Of a DNA stretch of 35,273 nucleotides, positions 1 to 7,424 are shown piece after piece (the stretch's first letter is position 1; each line of letters starts with the position of its first letter). The DNA comes from an uncultured Collinsella sp. GTDB taxonomy: Bacteria; Actinomycetota; Coriobacteriia; Coriobacteriales; Coriobacteriaceae. Position numbers and translations under genes: made by a program. The stretch lies in the NCBI GenBank assembly GCA_900549555.1, contig UROO01000010.1, positions 1 to 35,273 of the forward strand, read 5' to 3'. Under the pieces are notes generated by a model. The model made no database searches and was not told the DNA's origin. It worked only from the letters and a program-made list of their open reading frames with translations.

Positions 1-48
1 TCTACACCCTAGAGTTCGTCGGCAGCGTCAGATGTGTATAAGAGACAG
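1..48 (+). other. Illumina Nextera adapter/index sequence left at the contig end (artefact)
   Basis: Positions 16-48 match the Nextera Read-1 transposase adapter, ending in AGATGTGTATAAGAGACAG, the Tn5 mosaic end. Positions 1-7 (TCTACAC) match the tail of the P5 primer. Positions 8-15 (CCTAGAGT) sit exactly where the 8-base i5 index lies, and from memory equal a Nextera XT index. Translations of this stretch give the artefact peptides VYKRQ/MYKRQ (+) and LYTSDAADE (-). Genomic sequence begins near position 49. Confidence 0.97.
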
Positions 49-101
49 CCAATACGGGGGTTGCAAGCGTTACACTTTTGCAATCTGATGGCCCGTATCG
101 C

Positions 102-131
102 GCGGCGCTCTTGTCGGAGCGCCGCGTTTTT
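102..131 (+). terminator. Hairpin with T-run just upstream of the aminotransferase
   Basis: GCGGCGCTC (102-110) pairs perfectly with GAGCGCCGC (117-125) over a 6-base loop, followed by GTTTTT. It has the shape of a rho-independent terminator. It may end an upstream gene lost at the contig end, or act as an attenuator, since it lies only 19 bases before the next start codon. Confidence 0.6.
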
Positions 132-150
132 CATATCGAAAGGTGGCACC

Positions 151-1314
151 ATGCAGGCATCGCAGCGTCTCGACCGCTTTGGCGCGGAGGTCTTCGCCTC
201 GCTCAACAATAAACTGCTCGCGCTGAAGGCTCAGGGCAAGACCATTTACAACATGAGCGTGGGCACGCCCGACTTTAAGCCGTACGACCACGTGGTCGAG
301 GCGCTCACGCAGGCAGCTCAAGATCCCGAGATGTGGAAGTACGCCCTGCGCGACCTGCCCGAACTCAAGCAAGCCGTGTGCGATTACTATGAGCGCCGCT
401 TTGGCGTTTCGGGCATTACGCCGTCTATGGTGCAGTCGTGCAACGGCACGCAGGAGGGCGTGGGCCATTTGGGCCTGGCCCTGCTCGATCCGGGTGACAC
501 CATCCTGGTGCCCGATCCATGCTACCCGGTCTTTGAGGCGGGCGCCAAGATCGCCGATGCCAAGCTCGAATACTATCCGCTGGTTGCCGAGCATAATTAC
601 CTGCCCTATGTGGCGGGTATCGATCCCGAGGTTGCTGATCGTGCCAAATATATGATCGTGTCGCTGCCCGCGAACCCGGTCGGCTCGGTGGGTACGCCCG
701 AGGTCTACGAGGAGATTATCGCTTTTGCCCGCGAGCACGATCTGTTGATCGTTCATGACAACGCGTACTCCGACATCGTGTTTGACGGCGAGCCCGGCGG
801 CAGCTTCCTGCAGTATCCCGGTGCGCTCGAGGTGGGCGTGGAGTTCTTCTCGCTTTCCAAGTCGTTTAACGTCACCGGTGCCCGCATCGGCTTTTTGGTC
901 GGTCGCGAGGATGTGGTCTCGGCCTTTGCCAAGCTGCGCGGGCAGATCGACTTCGGCATGTTCTTCCCGATCCAGAAAGCTGCTATCGCCTGCCTGAACG
1001 GTCCGCGAGATGAGGTCGAGGCGCAGCGCCTGAAGTACCAGGAGCGCCGCGATGCCCTGTGCGACGGTCTTGAGGACCTGGGCTGGGAGCGACCCAACGC
1101 GCATGGCTCTATGTTTGTGTGGGCCAAGCTTCCCGGTGGTCGCACCGATTCCATGGCGTTTTGCGAGGAGCTCATGGAGAAGGCCGGCGTTGTGGTGACG
1201 CCGGGCGCGAGCTTTGGTCCTTCGGGCGAGGGGCACGTGCGCATGGCGCTGGTCCTGCCGCCCGACCAGATCGCTTTGGCTGTCGAGGCCATTCGCGAGG
1301 CGGGCCTGTATTAG
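151..1314 (+). CDS. PLP-dependent class I/II aminotransferase (DapL/AspC-like fold)
   Basis: This is a 387-residue fold-type I aminotransferase. The Schiff-base lysine is Lys237 in SLSKSFNVTGARIGF. The cofactor-binding Asp203 and Tyr206 lie in HDNAYSD, and the substrate carboxylate-binding arginine is probably Arg364 in GHVRMAL. The ATG at 151 follows AAAGGTGG at a normal distance. The frame stays open to position 34, but that extension is adapter-encoded and must not be annotated. The specificity cannot be read from sequence. The family includes aspartate, alanine, LL-DAP and N-acetyl-LL-DAP aminotransferases. The acetylase-type lysine genes a few kb away (dapH, an M20D deacetylase) make an N-acetyl-DAP aminotransferase role attractive, but this is inference. 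Confidence 0.88.
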   Translation: MQASQRLDRFGAEVFASLNNKLLALKAQGKTIYNMSVGTPDFKPYDHVVEALTQAAQDPEMWKYALRDLPELKQAVCDYYERRFGVSGITPSMVQSCNGTQEGVGHLGLALLDPGDTILVPDPCYPVFEAGAKIADAKLEYYPLVAEHNYLPYVAGIDPEVADRAKYMIVSLPANPVGSVGTPEVYEEIIAFAREHDLLIVHDNAYSDIVFDGEPGGSFLQYPGALEVGVEFFSLSKSFNVTGARIGFLVGREDVVSAFAKLRGQIDFGMFFPIQKAAIACLNGPRDEVEAQRLKYQERRDALCDGLEDLGWERPNAHGSMFVWAKLPGGRTDSMAFCEELMEKAGVVVTPGASFGPSGEGHVRMALVLPPDQIALAVEAIREAGLY

Positions 1315-1457
1315 AAGGTATTTCGGCTCGTCAATAGCTCGAAACCGATTTCGTGCAGTTATTTTACGAATCCTGCAAACAATTTCGGTAAACGGTCGAT
1401 TTTTGGCTGCGAATAGGAGCATAATCAAAGTCCCGATTGGATGTATTGGGATTACGG

Positions 1458-1488
1458 CAAGCCGCTCGGGTCGTTCCCGGGCGGCTTG
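1458..1488 (+). terminator. Stable GC hairpin before ldh (terminator or attenuator)
   Basis: The arms 1458-1470 and 1476-1488 form a 13-pair stem with one G-T wobble and a 5-base loop. Only TTTG follows, so termination would be weak. It sits 26 bases before the ldh start and 143 bases after the aminotransferase stop, so it could belong to the ldh leader rather than to the upstream gene. Confidence 0.5.
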
Positions 1489-1514
1489 TTTGTGGAGAGA
1501 GATGGGAGTTTCTA

Positions 1515-2465
1515 ATGGTTAACGAGAAGAAGGTCGCTATTGTCGGCTGCGGTTTCGTCGGTTCGTCTTCGGCGTTCGCGCTGATGCAGAGCGGTCTGTT
1601 CTCCGAGATGGTCCTTATCGACGTGGACAAGAACCGCGCCGAGGGTGAGGCTCTGGATATCGCGCACGGCATGACGTTTGCCGAGCCGATGAAGATCTAC
1701 GCCGGCGATTATTCCGATGTCGCCGACGCCGCCATGATCGTCGTCACCGCTGGCGCTGCCCAGAAGCCCGGTGAGACCCGCCTGGACCTGGTCAACAAGA
1801 ACGTCAGCATCTTTAAGTCCATTATCCCCGAGATTAAGAAGTCCGGCTTCGACGGCATTCTGCTCATCGTCTCCAACCCGGTCGATGTTCTGACCTACGC
1901 CGCCATCAAGATGTCCGGCCTGCCCGAGGGCCACGTCATCGGTTCCGGTACCGTGCTCGACACTGGCCGCCTGCAGCAGATGCTTGGTGCCCACGTCGAG
2001 GTCGACCCGCGCGATGTCCAGGCCTATGTCATGGGTGAGCACGGCGACTCCGAGTTTGTCGCTTGGTCCAGCGCTCAGGTTGCCGGCGTTCCGCTGAACA
2101 CCTTCTGTGAGCTTCACGGCCACCTGGAGCATGAGGCTGCTGAGAAGCGTATCGCCGAGGACGTCAAGAACTCCGCCTACACCATCATCGAGAAGAAGCA
2201 CGCCACCTACTATGGCGTCGCCATGGCCGTCAAGCGCATCTGCACCGCCGTCATGCGTGATGAGCAGACCGTTCTGCCCGTCTCCTCGCTCATGGTGGGC
2301 GAGTATGGTCTGTCCGATCTTGCCATCTCCATGCCGACGGTCGTTGGCCGCGACGGCGTCGTTTGCCGCGTTCCCGTGCCGCTGAACGATGACGAGCAGC
2401 ATGAGCTCACCGTCTCTGCAAAGGCCCTTAAGGACATCATCGACAGCGTCGACTTCTCCTGCTAA
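1515..2465 (+). CDS. ldh: L-lactate dehydrogenase
   Basis: The 316-residue product is an NAD-dependent L-lactate dehydrogenase that interconverts pyruvate and L-lactate in the cytoplasm. It carries the N-terminal Rossmann motif VAIVGCGFVGSS, the catalytic histidine His176 in MGEHGDSE, and ITSNPVD-like IVSNPVDVLTY. The active-site loop reads GAAQKPGETR with Gln83. A Gln at this place marks lactate dehydrogenase, whereas malate dehydrogenases carry Arg. The ATG at 1515 is preceded by GGGAG. An in-frame ATG at 1437 lies inside the upstream hairpin leader and lacks a ribosome site. A terminator follows 32 bases after the stop, so the gene is probably monocistronic. It fits a fermentative gut organism. 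Confidence 0.96.
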   Translation: MVNEKKVAIVGCGFVGSSSAFALMQSGLFSEMVLIDVDKNRAEGEALDIAHGMTFAEPMKIYAGDYSDVADAAMIVVTAGAAQKPGETRLDLVNKNVSIFKSIIPEIKKSGFDGILLIVSNPVDVLTYAAIKMSGLPEGHVIGSGTVLDTGRLQQMLGAHVEVDPRDVQAYVMGEHGDSEFVAWSSAQVAGVPLNTFCELHGHLEHEAAEKRIAEDVKNSAYTIIEKKHATYYGVAMAVKRICTAVMRDEQTVLPVSSLMVGEYGLSDLAISMPTVVGRDGVVCRVPVPLNDDEQHELTVSAKALKDIIDSVDFSC

Positions 2466-2496
2466 ATCAAGCTCGCTAGAGCGAAAAGCTACAATG

Positions 2497-2532
2497 AAGG
2501 CGTCCGGGTCCACACGGCCCGGGCGCCTTTTT
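2497..2532 (+). terminator. Rho-independent terminator of ldh
   Basis: AAGGCGTCCGGG (2497-2508) pairs with CCCGGGCGCCTT (2518-2529), with one wobble pair, and runs into TTTTT. The first palindromic repeat begins within its T-run. Confidence 0.9.
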
Positions 2533-2562
2533 GGTGCAAAGTAACCTGACCCCAATGCACCA
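2531..2562. repeat. Palindromic intergenic repeat, copy 1
   Basis: This 32-base element starts TTGGTGCA and ends TGCACCA, with the core AACCTGACCCC. It is 29/32 identical to the element at 3757-3788. The two copies flank the DUF2974 gene in the same orientation. Confidence 0.8.
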
Positions 2563-2592
2563 TCCCTATACACCATGGTTGATGGGAGGGCC

Positions 2593-3753
2593 ATGTCGGA
2601 TTCGCCTAATTTTTTGACCTATGCCCAGACGGCGTTTGATCCGTTTGAGGAGCGGCCGTTCTGCGCGGTGGATAGCCTGGTCTTTGCGTGGTTGTCCTAT
2701 TTGCGTTTGCCGGGTGATATGGCAGAGCTGACGAACTGGCAGGGCCTAGACGTACGCGAGCTGCTGCGTGCCGAGTGCTACCGGGACATGATTGACGATT
2801 TGTGGAATCCAGAGGGGAGCCGCGCCTTGTTGGAGGCCGTGGCAGCAAGCCCTCGCTACCGTGGCGTGCACGTTTGCGGCTATCGTGCCGTGAGCGATGT
2901 GGTGACGACAGAGCAGTTTGCAGCTATGGCGTTCCGGTTTCCGGCGGGGTTTAGTTATCTTTCCTTCCGGGGGACCGACAGCACGATCGTGGGCTGGAAA
3001 GAGGACTTTAACATGGCGTTCCGGTGTCCTGTGCCGGCCCAGGAATCCGCGGCGCGTTATGTGGACGAGGCGGCGGATGCGATTGACGGGCCGCTTTTGT
3101 GCGGAGGTCATTCCAAGGGTGGAAACCTTGCGGTGTACGGTGCGGCGATGTGCTCCGATGTCGCCCGTGAGCGAATCGAGCGGGCGTATTCCCATGATGG
3201 TCCGGGCTTCGTCGAGGAGTTTCTGAACGGCGACGCCTTTGCCGATCTTTCCGGTCGAATCGACAAGACGCTACCTCGGTCGTCGATCTTTGGCATGATG
3301 TTCGAGACACAGGAGGACTATGCCATCGTCGAGAGCACCGAGTTCAGCCTGCTGCAGCACAATCCCTTTAGCTGGGTGGTTGATGGTCGCGACTTCGTGT
3401 ACTGCGAGCGCCTATCCGCCGGTGCTCGATACGTTGATGGTTCCATTCGCGAGATGCTGCTTGCGGTGTCGCCTAGCGAGCGCGAGCGTTTTGTGGATGC
3501 GTTGTTCTCCGTGTTTGAGGCTACGGGTGCTGAGCGGTTTGCGGATATCGCTGGGAATCTGCGCGAGAGCCTGCCCGTGATGCTCCAGGCTGCGCAAGGC
3601 TTTGACAAGGATACGCGACGTTTTGTCTCGCAGACCATCGTGGCAATCCTTAAATGCGCACTGCTGCCCAAACGACCCCAGATCGACGTGCCCGCTGCCG
3701 GCAAGAGTTTGGCAGAACAGCTCGAGGCTTGGCAGTCCGAGCTCTTGCGCTAG
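2593..3753 (+). CDS. DUF2974 (Mbeg1-like) alpha/beta-hydrolase family protein
   Basis: The 386-residue protein has a lipase-like nucleophile elbow, GGHSKGGN, with Ser174 as candidate nucleophile. Upstream YLSFRGTDSTIVGWKEDF resembles the class-3 lipase oxyanion region FRGT. This pattern is typical of the DUF2974/Mbeg1-like family. The substrate is unknown; lipid or peptide esters are possible. No signal peptide is visible, so it is probably cytoplasmic. The start at 2593 follows GGGAGGG at only 2-3 bases. The in-frame ATG at 2575 has no ribosome site, so the start is uncertain by six codons. The gene sits alone between two near-identical 32-base palindromes, one 30 bases upstream and one 3 bases after the stop. 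Confidence 0.82.
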   Translation: MSDSPNFLTYAQTAFDPFEERPFCAVDSLVFAWLSYLRLPGDMAELTNWQGLDVRELLRAECYRDMIDDLWNPEGSRALLEAVAASPRYRGVHVCGYRAVSDVVTTEQFAAMAFRFPAGFSYLSFRGTDSTIVGWKEDFNMAFRCPVPAQESAARYVDEAADAIDGPLLCGGHSKGGNLAVYGAAMCSDVARERIERAYSHDGPGFVEEFLNGDAFADLSGRIDKTLPRSSIFGMMFETQEDYAIVESTEFSLLQHNPFSWVVDGRDFVYCERLSAGARYVDGSIREMLLAVSPSERERFVDALFSVFEATGAERFADIAGNLRESLPVMLQAAQGFDKDTRRFVSQTIVAILKCALLPKRPQIDVPAAGKSLAEQLEAWQSELLR

Positions 3754-3756
3754 CCA

Positions 3757-3789
3757 TTGGTGCAAAGCAACCTGTCCCCGATGCACCAA
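3757..3789. repeat. Palindromic intergenic repeat, copy 2
   Basis: TTGGTGCA (3757-3764) and TGCACCAA (3782-3789) are perfect 8-base inverted ends around the core AACCTGTCCCC. The first 32 bases match copy 1 at 2531-2562 except at three positions. Confidence 0.8.
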
Positions 3790-3820
3790 TCTTCGATGCA
3801 CCCGGGGCGGGCTTGACCGC

Positions 3821-3826
3821 TATACT
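3821..3826 (+). promoter_or_regulatory. Probable -10 box for the nucleoid-associated protein gene
   Basis: TATACT lies 38 bases before the start at 3865. The TTGACC at 3813 is too close to be its -35 box, and the sequence 17 bases upstream (GCACCC) is a poor match, so the promoter call is weak. Confidence 0.4.
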
Positions 3827-3864
3827 GGTTCGTGCCGAAATCGATCTAGAACGGAATGCCGTAT

Positions 3865-4869
3865 ATGAAAATCAATCACGCGATTCTGCATATCCTGGAC
3901 TTTGACTCTGCCGTTAACGTTATGAGCCAGCGCGAGTTGGATATCGAAAGCCGTATCGTGCGCAACTTCGTGACCACGCATCTGCGCCGCGCACGCACCT
4001 CGGCCGACAATAAGCGTGCCACGTTTGCGGAGAACTCTGCGTTTGGCGGCGAGCTCAAGGGCTATTTCTTTGGCGAGCGCGAGTTCGTGGACCTGTCGCA
4101 GCAGATTGCGGAGTTTATCTCCTCCGAGCTCACCAAAGCCGAGAAAGCCGAGTCCACCGACGTGCTCGTGGCCGATTTTGACGACGATGAGGATGCCCGC
4201 TGGTTTGCCGTGATGCTGCTGGGCTCCAAGCAGGCTTTTATGCACGAAGTGGGCCGCGAGGAGGGGGAGGTGCGCAATGACATCGCGCGCCACTACGCTA
4301 TTCTGCCAAACCCCTCGCAAAAGGTGCCAAGCTATGCCATCGTGCGCGCGAGCACCATGGAGATCGGCTACGTGGACAAGAAACGCAAGATTGCCGGCGA
4401 GGACCGTATGCTTATCCCCGATGGCCTGCTGCAGTGCGACACGGGCGTGTCGGGCAAGGAGGTCATCGACACCGTGACGCGTGTGGTCGAGGAAGTCGCC
4501 GAGGAGCACGGTGCCAACACGGCCGTGGCACTCGCCAAGGTTAAGGCTGCCGTTGCCGAGAAGGTTGAGGATGACGAGGAGCTGCCGCCTTGGGATATCG
4601 TCGATGAGGTCTTTGAGGACGAACCGGTCATCAAGGAAAGCGTGCGCGCGGCACTGACCGAGGAGAAGGTTCCCGAGCGCGTTCCCGTGGAGCGCAAGCA
4701 GGTCGAGCGCGCTGCCGTGCGCAATCACAAGATCCGTACCGACACGGGTATCGAAATCAGCTTCCCGGCCGAGATGGGTTCGAATTCCGAGTACATCGAG
4801 TTCGTCAACGAGCCCAACGGCCTCATCTCCATCGAGCTCAAGAATATCGGCAGCATCGAGAATCGATAA
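3865..4869 (+). CDS. Nucleoid-associated protein, YejK/NdpA family
   Basis: The 334-residue product begins MKINHAILHILDFDS, the characteristic opening of the 37-kDa nucleoid-associated protein family (PF04245, E. coli YejK/NdpA), and has the usual family length. The family binds or accompanies the nucleoid; its biochemical role is poorly defined. An in-frame ATG at 3856 adds three residues. 3865 is preferred because the conserved family opening starts there and an AACGGA element lies at a suitable distance. The C-terminal third is rich in Glu, Lys and Val (about residues 210-290) and contains a charged helical stretch. The stop TAA is followed by 33 further sense codons in the same frame (to 4971). 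A symmetric hairpin at 5010-5041 separates it from the convergent dapH. Confidence 0.85.
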   Translation: MKINHAILHILDFDSAVNVMSQRELDIESRIVRNFVTTHLRRARTSADNKRATFAENSAFGGELKGYFFGEREFVDLSQQIAEFISSELTKAEKAESTDVLVADFDDDEDARWFAVMLLGSKQAFMHEVGREEGEVRNDIARHYAILPNPSQKVPSYAIVRASTMEIGYVDKKRKIAGEDRMLIPDGLLQCDTGVSGKEVIDTVTRVVEEVAEEHGANTAVALAKVKAAVAEKVEDDEELPPWDIVDEVFEDEPVIKESVRAALTEEKVPERVPVERKQVERAAVRNHKIRTDTGIEISFPAEMGSNSEYIEFVNEPNGLISIELKNIGSIENR

Positions 4870-5009
4870 GTTGCGTTACAGGTCGAGCATACGTCAGCGA
4901 AAACGACCCAGAGCGAGCAAGGTGACGTGAAAGAGGAGGACATTGACCTTTTGGTCATGCCCGACGATTGAACGTCAGATTGCCGCTCTGGGGCGTTTGC
5001 AGCGTCGAG

Positions 5010-5041
5010 TAGTTACGGCGTTTGGTAAAACGCCGTAACTA
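5010..5041. terminator. Symmetric hairpin between convergent genes
   Basis: AGTTACGGCGTTT (5011-5023) and AAACGCCGTAACT (5028-5040) pair perfectly around GGTA, and 5010/5041 add one more pair. It has no long T-run on either strand but lies between the convergent nucleoid-protein gene and dapH, one base past the dapH stop, so a bidirectional terminator is likely. Confidence 0.65.
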
Positions 5042-5761
5042 TTAAAGTTGACGTAAGCCCTCTTCGAGACCGGTCTTGCTGTCGGTCTTCTCGTCGCGCA
5101 TCTTGATGACGCGGGCGGGGACACCGGCCACGACGGCGCCGGCGGGGACGTCCTCGACGCACACGGCGCCGGCGGCGACAACAGCGCCCTTGCCCACGCG
5201 CACGCCTTCCAGGACCACGGCGTTGGCGCCGATCATGACATCGTCCTCGATGATGACAGGCGTGGCGCTCGCGGGCTCCACGACGCCCGCCAACACGGTG
5301 CCGGCGCCGATGTGGCAGTTCTTGCCCACGGTGGCGCGGCCGCCCAGCACGGCGCCCATGTCGATCATGGAGCCTTCGCCAATGACGGAGCCGATGTTGA
5401 TGATGGCGCCCATCATGATGACGGCATGGTCGCCAATTTCGACACGGTCGCGGATGATCGCGCCCGGCTCGATGCGGGCGTTGATACCCTTGAGGTCGAG
5501 CATGGGCACGGCGGAGTTGCGGCAGTCATTCTCGACGTCGTAGTAGTCGATGGAGTCGGCGTTGGCGTCGAGGAGTGCCTTGAGCTCATCCCAGTCACCA
5601 AAGACGGTCTTGCCACGACGACCGCCGTAGACGTGCGCATTGCCCCACTGGATCTTCATGCCCGGCTTTTCGCGCACGTACAGTTTGACGGGCGTTTTCT
5701 TGGGCGCGGTTGCGATGTAGTTGATAATCTCCTGTGCATCCATCTCGGCTGCATTACTCAT
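5042..5761 (-). CDS. dapH: 2,3,4,5-tetrahydropyridine-2,6-dicarboxylate N-acetyltransferase
   Basis: The 239-residue enzyme acetylates tetrahydrodipicolinate with acetyl-CoA, the committing step of the acetylase branch of lysine synthesis. The N-terminal DapH domain (MDAQEIINYI, TPVKLYV) is followed by a left-handed beta-helix of hexapeptide repeats, roughly residues 90-210. Blocks such as LDLKGINARIEPGAIIRD and GGRATVGKNCHIGAG and the ending GLEEGLRQL closely match Bacillus subtilis DapH as I remember it. It is the last gene of the lysine operon, 39 bases after dapB, with AAAGGAG nine bases before the ATG. It implies an N-acetyl-DAP aminotransferase and a deacetylase elsewhere. Candidates for both lie in this window. 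Confidence 0.96.
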   Translation of the reverse strand: MSNAAEMDAQEIINYIATAPKKTPVKLYVREKPGMKIQWGNAHVYGGRRGKTVFGDWDELKALLDANADSIDYYDVENDCRNSAVPMLDLKGINARIEPGAIIRDRVEIGDHAVIMMGAIINIGSVIGEGSMIDMGAVLGGRATVGKNCHIGAGTVLAGVVEPASATPVIIEDDVMIGANAVVLEGVRVGKGAVVAAGAVCVEDVPAGAVVAGVPARVIKMRDEKTDSKTGLEEGLRQL

Positions 5762-5800
5762 TTGCTGTCTCTCCTTTGAGTGGATCCGGTTGATACCTGG

Positions 5801-6541
5801 TTAGGCAAACATGACCTGGTCGAACGTATAGAAGCCGGGTTCGCGGGTGACGAGCTTCTGCGTGGCTGCCAAGGCGCCGTTGACAAAGATCTGACGGCTC
5901 GTGGCGCGGTGGGTGAGCTTGACCTCCTCGTCCTGGCCAAAGAAACTCACCTCGTGCACGCCGGCGACGGTGCCGCCACGCAGCGAGTGCATACCGATCT
6001 CCTTGGGGTCACGCGCGCCGCACATGCCCTCGCGGCCATAGACGGGGTGGTAGCCTGCCTCGGGTTCAGCTTCGACGACGGCGTCGAGCAACAACTTGGC
6101 AGTGCCGCTGGGGGCGTCGACCTTTTGATTATGGTGCGTCTCGACGATTTCGCAGTCAAAGCCGGTCAGCTCGCGCGTGGCCTGGGCAACTAGATGGCGC
6201 AGGGCGGCGATACCGATAGAGTAGTTGCCCGAGTGCATAACACGGGCGTTCTGACCCAGCTCGCGCAGGCGATCCATCTGCTCGGGCGTATAGCCCGTGG
6301 TGCCGGAAACGAGTGCGGCACCCGTGCGCTCGACATAGGCGACAACGGCATCGAAGGTCACGACGTTCGAGAAGTCGATGATTACATCGGCGGCCGGTGC
6401 GCTCTCGAGCTCGGACAAGTCGAAGCCGATCTGGGCGACGATGTCAAAAACGGGCTCTCCAGCGGCGTTGACAATGCCCTCGGCGGTAGTGCGGATGAGC
6501 GAGCCCATGCGGCCCGTTCCCATAATGACGGTCTTAATCAA
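5801..6541 (-). CDS. dapB: 4-hydroxy-tetrahydrodipicolinate reductase
   Basis: This is a 246-residue NAD(P)H-dependent reductase acting after DapA in lysine synthesis. Visible motifs are the nucleotide-binding MGTGRMG (residues 7-13), SGTTGYTPEQ (79-88) and the catalytic ETHHNQKVDAPSGTA block with His136, His137 and Lys140. The start codon is TTG at 6541-6539. It overlaps the dapA stop by 8 bases and has AAGGAG nine bases upstream. The next ATG would cut into the first beta strand of the Rossmann fold, so TTG is the sound choice. The overlap suggests translational coupling to the lysA-dapA reading frame. Confidence 0.96.
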   Translation of the reverse strand: MIKTVIMGTGRMGSLIRTTAEGIVNAAGEPVFDIVAQIGFDLSELESAPAADVIIDFSNVVTFDAVVAYVERTGAALVSGTTGYTPEQMDRLRELGQNARVMHSGNYSIGIAALRHLVAQATRELTGFDCEIVETHHNQKVDAPSGTAKLLLDAVVEAEPEAGYHPVYGREGMCGARDPKEIGMHSLRGGTVAGVHEVSFFGQDEEVKLTHRATSRQIFVNGALAATQKLVTREPGFYTFDQVMFA

Positions 6542-7424
6542 GCAGACCAGCTCCTTTCAGAGCATCGGTAAGTGCGGAGCGCGTGTCGTCTGCCATGGGG
6601 CACAGCGGCATGCGGTAGTTTGCCTCGATCATACCCATCTGGGCGAGTGCTTCCTTGACGGGAATGGGGTTGACCTCGCTAAAGAGGGCATTGATGAGCG
6701 GCTGGCCGGCAATCTGGATATCGCGGGCGCGCTCCACGTCGCCGTCCAGATAGGCGCGGCACATGTCGTGCACGAGCTGCGGCTGAACGTCGGCCCACAC
6801 GCTGATGGTGCCCGAAGCGCCCAGGCTCATGAGCGGCACGGTGAGCGCATCCTCGCCCGAGTACATGCGGAAGTCGTCGGACAGCAGGTGGGCAATCTTG
6901 GCCGCGTAGGCGACGTTGCCCGAGGCTTCCTTAATACCCATGATGTTGGGATGTGCGGCCAGGCGCTCTACGTTGCGCTCGCTGATGCCGCAGCCGCAGC
7001 GGCCGGGGATGTTGTAGAGGATGCAAGGGATGTCCACGGCATCGGCGACGGTCTTAAAGTGCTGGTAGATGCCCTCTTCATTTGACTTGTTGTAGTAGGG
7101 GGTAATGAGCAGCAGGCCGTCGGCTCCCAAGCCCTGGTAGGTGAGCGACTTGGTGAGCATGGTCTGCGTGGAGTTGGAGCCCGAGCCGGCGATGACGGGG
7201 ACGCGTCCTGCAACATGCTTGACCACGGCGGCGACGACGGAGTTGTCCTCGTCATCGGTCATCGTGGCGCTCTCGCCGGTGGTGCCCAGGGTGAGGATGG
7301 CGTCGGTGCCGTTTTGCAGGTGGAAATCGATAAGGCGCTCGAGCGCGTCAAAGTCGACGCTGCCGTCCTTTTTAAACGGCGTGACGAGGGCGACGATTGA
7401 GCCCTCGAGGTTGCGGATATCCAT
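6534..7424 (-). CDS. dapA: DapA module, possible independent product from an internal start
   Basis: The DapA part of the fusion has its own ATG at 7424-7422, giving a normal-length 296-residue 4-hydroxy-tetrahydrodipicolinate synthase, which condenses pyruvate and aspartate semialdehyde. Numbered from this ATG, Tyr137 and Arg142 (YNIPGR) and the Schiff-base lysine Lys165 (GIKEASG) are in family positions, and GTTGES spans 47-52. This entry records the alternative gene model: the same codons as the C-terminal part of the larger frame, started from the strong internal ribosome site. Confidence 0.6.
   Translation of the reverse strand: MDIRNLEGSIVALVTPFKKDGSVDFDALERLIDFHLQNGTDAILTLGTTGESATMTDDEDNSVVAAVVKHVAGRVPVIAGSGSNSTQTMLTKSLTYQGLGADGLLLITPYYNKSNEEGIYQHFKTVADAVDIPCILYNIPGRCGCGISERNVERLAAHPNIMGIKEASGNVAYAAKIAHLLSDDFRMYSGEDALTVPLMSLGASGTISVWADVQPQLVHDMCRAYLDGDVERARDIQIAGQPLINALFSEVNPIPVKEALAQMGMIEANYRMPLCPMADDTRSALTDALKGAGLLD

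Noticed and set aside
34..150. N-terminal extension of the aminotransferase (MYKRQ...) from an ATG at 34
   Set aside because: The first codons are adapter sequence. The ATG at 151 has a proper ribosome site and matches the family start.
70..1428. 452-codon minus-strand open frame opposite the aminotransferase
   Set aside because: Typical high-GC antisense shadow with Arg/His/Ala-rich composition and no family motif; the plus-strand gene has clear catalytic motifs.
1512..2594. 360-codon minus-strand frame opposite ldh
   Set aside because: Exact antisense of a recognisable lactate dehydrogenase, with no domain and no ribosome site.
3813..3826. TTGACC and TATACT before the nucleoid-protein gene as a complete promoter
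   Set aside because: Only 2 bases separate them; only the TATACT is kept as a possible -10 box.
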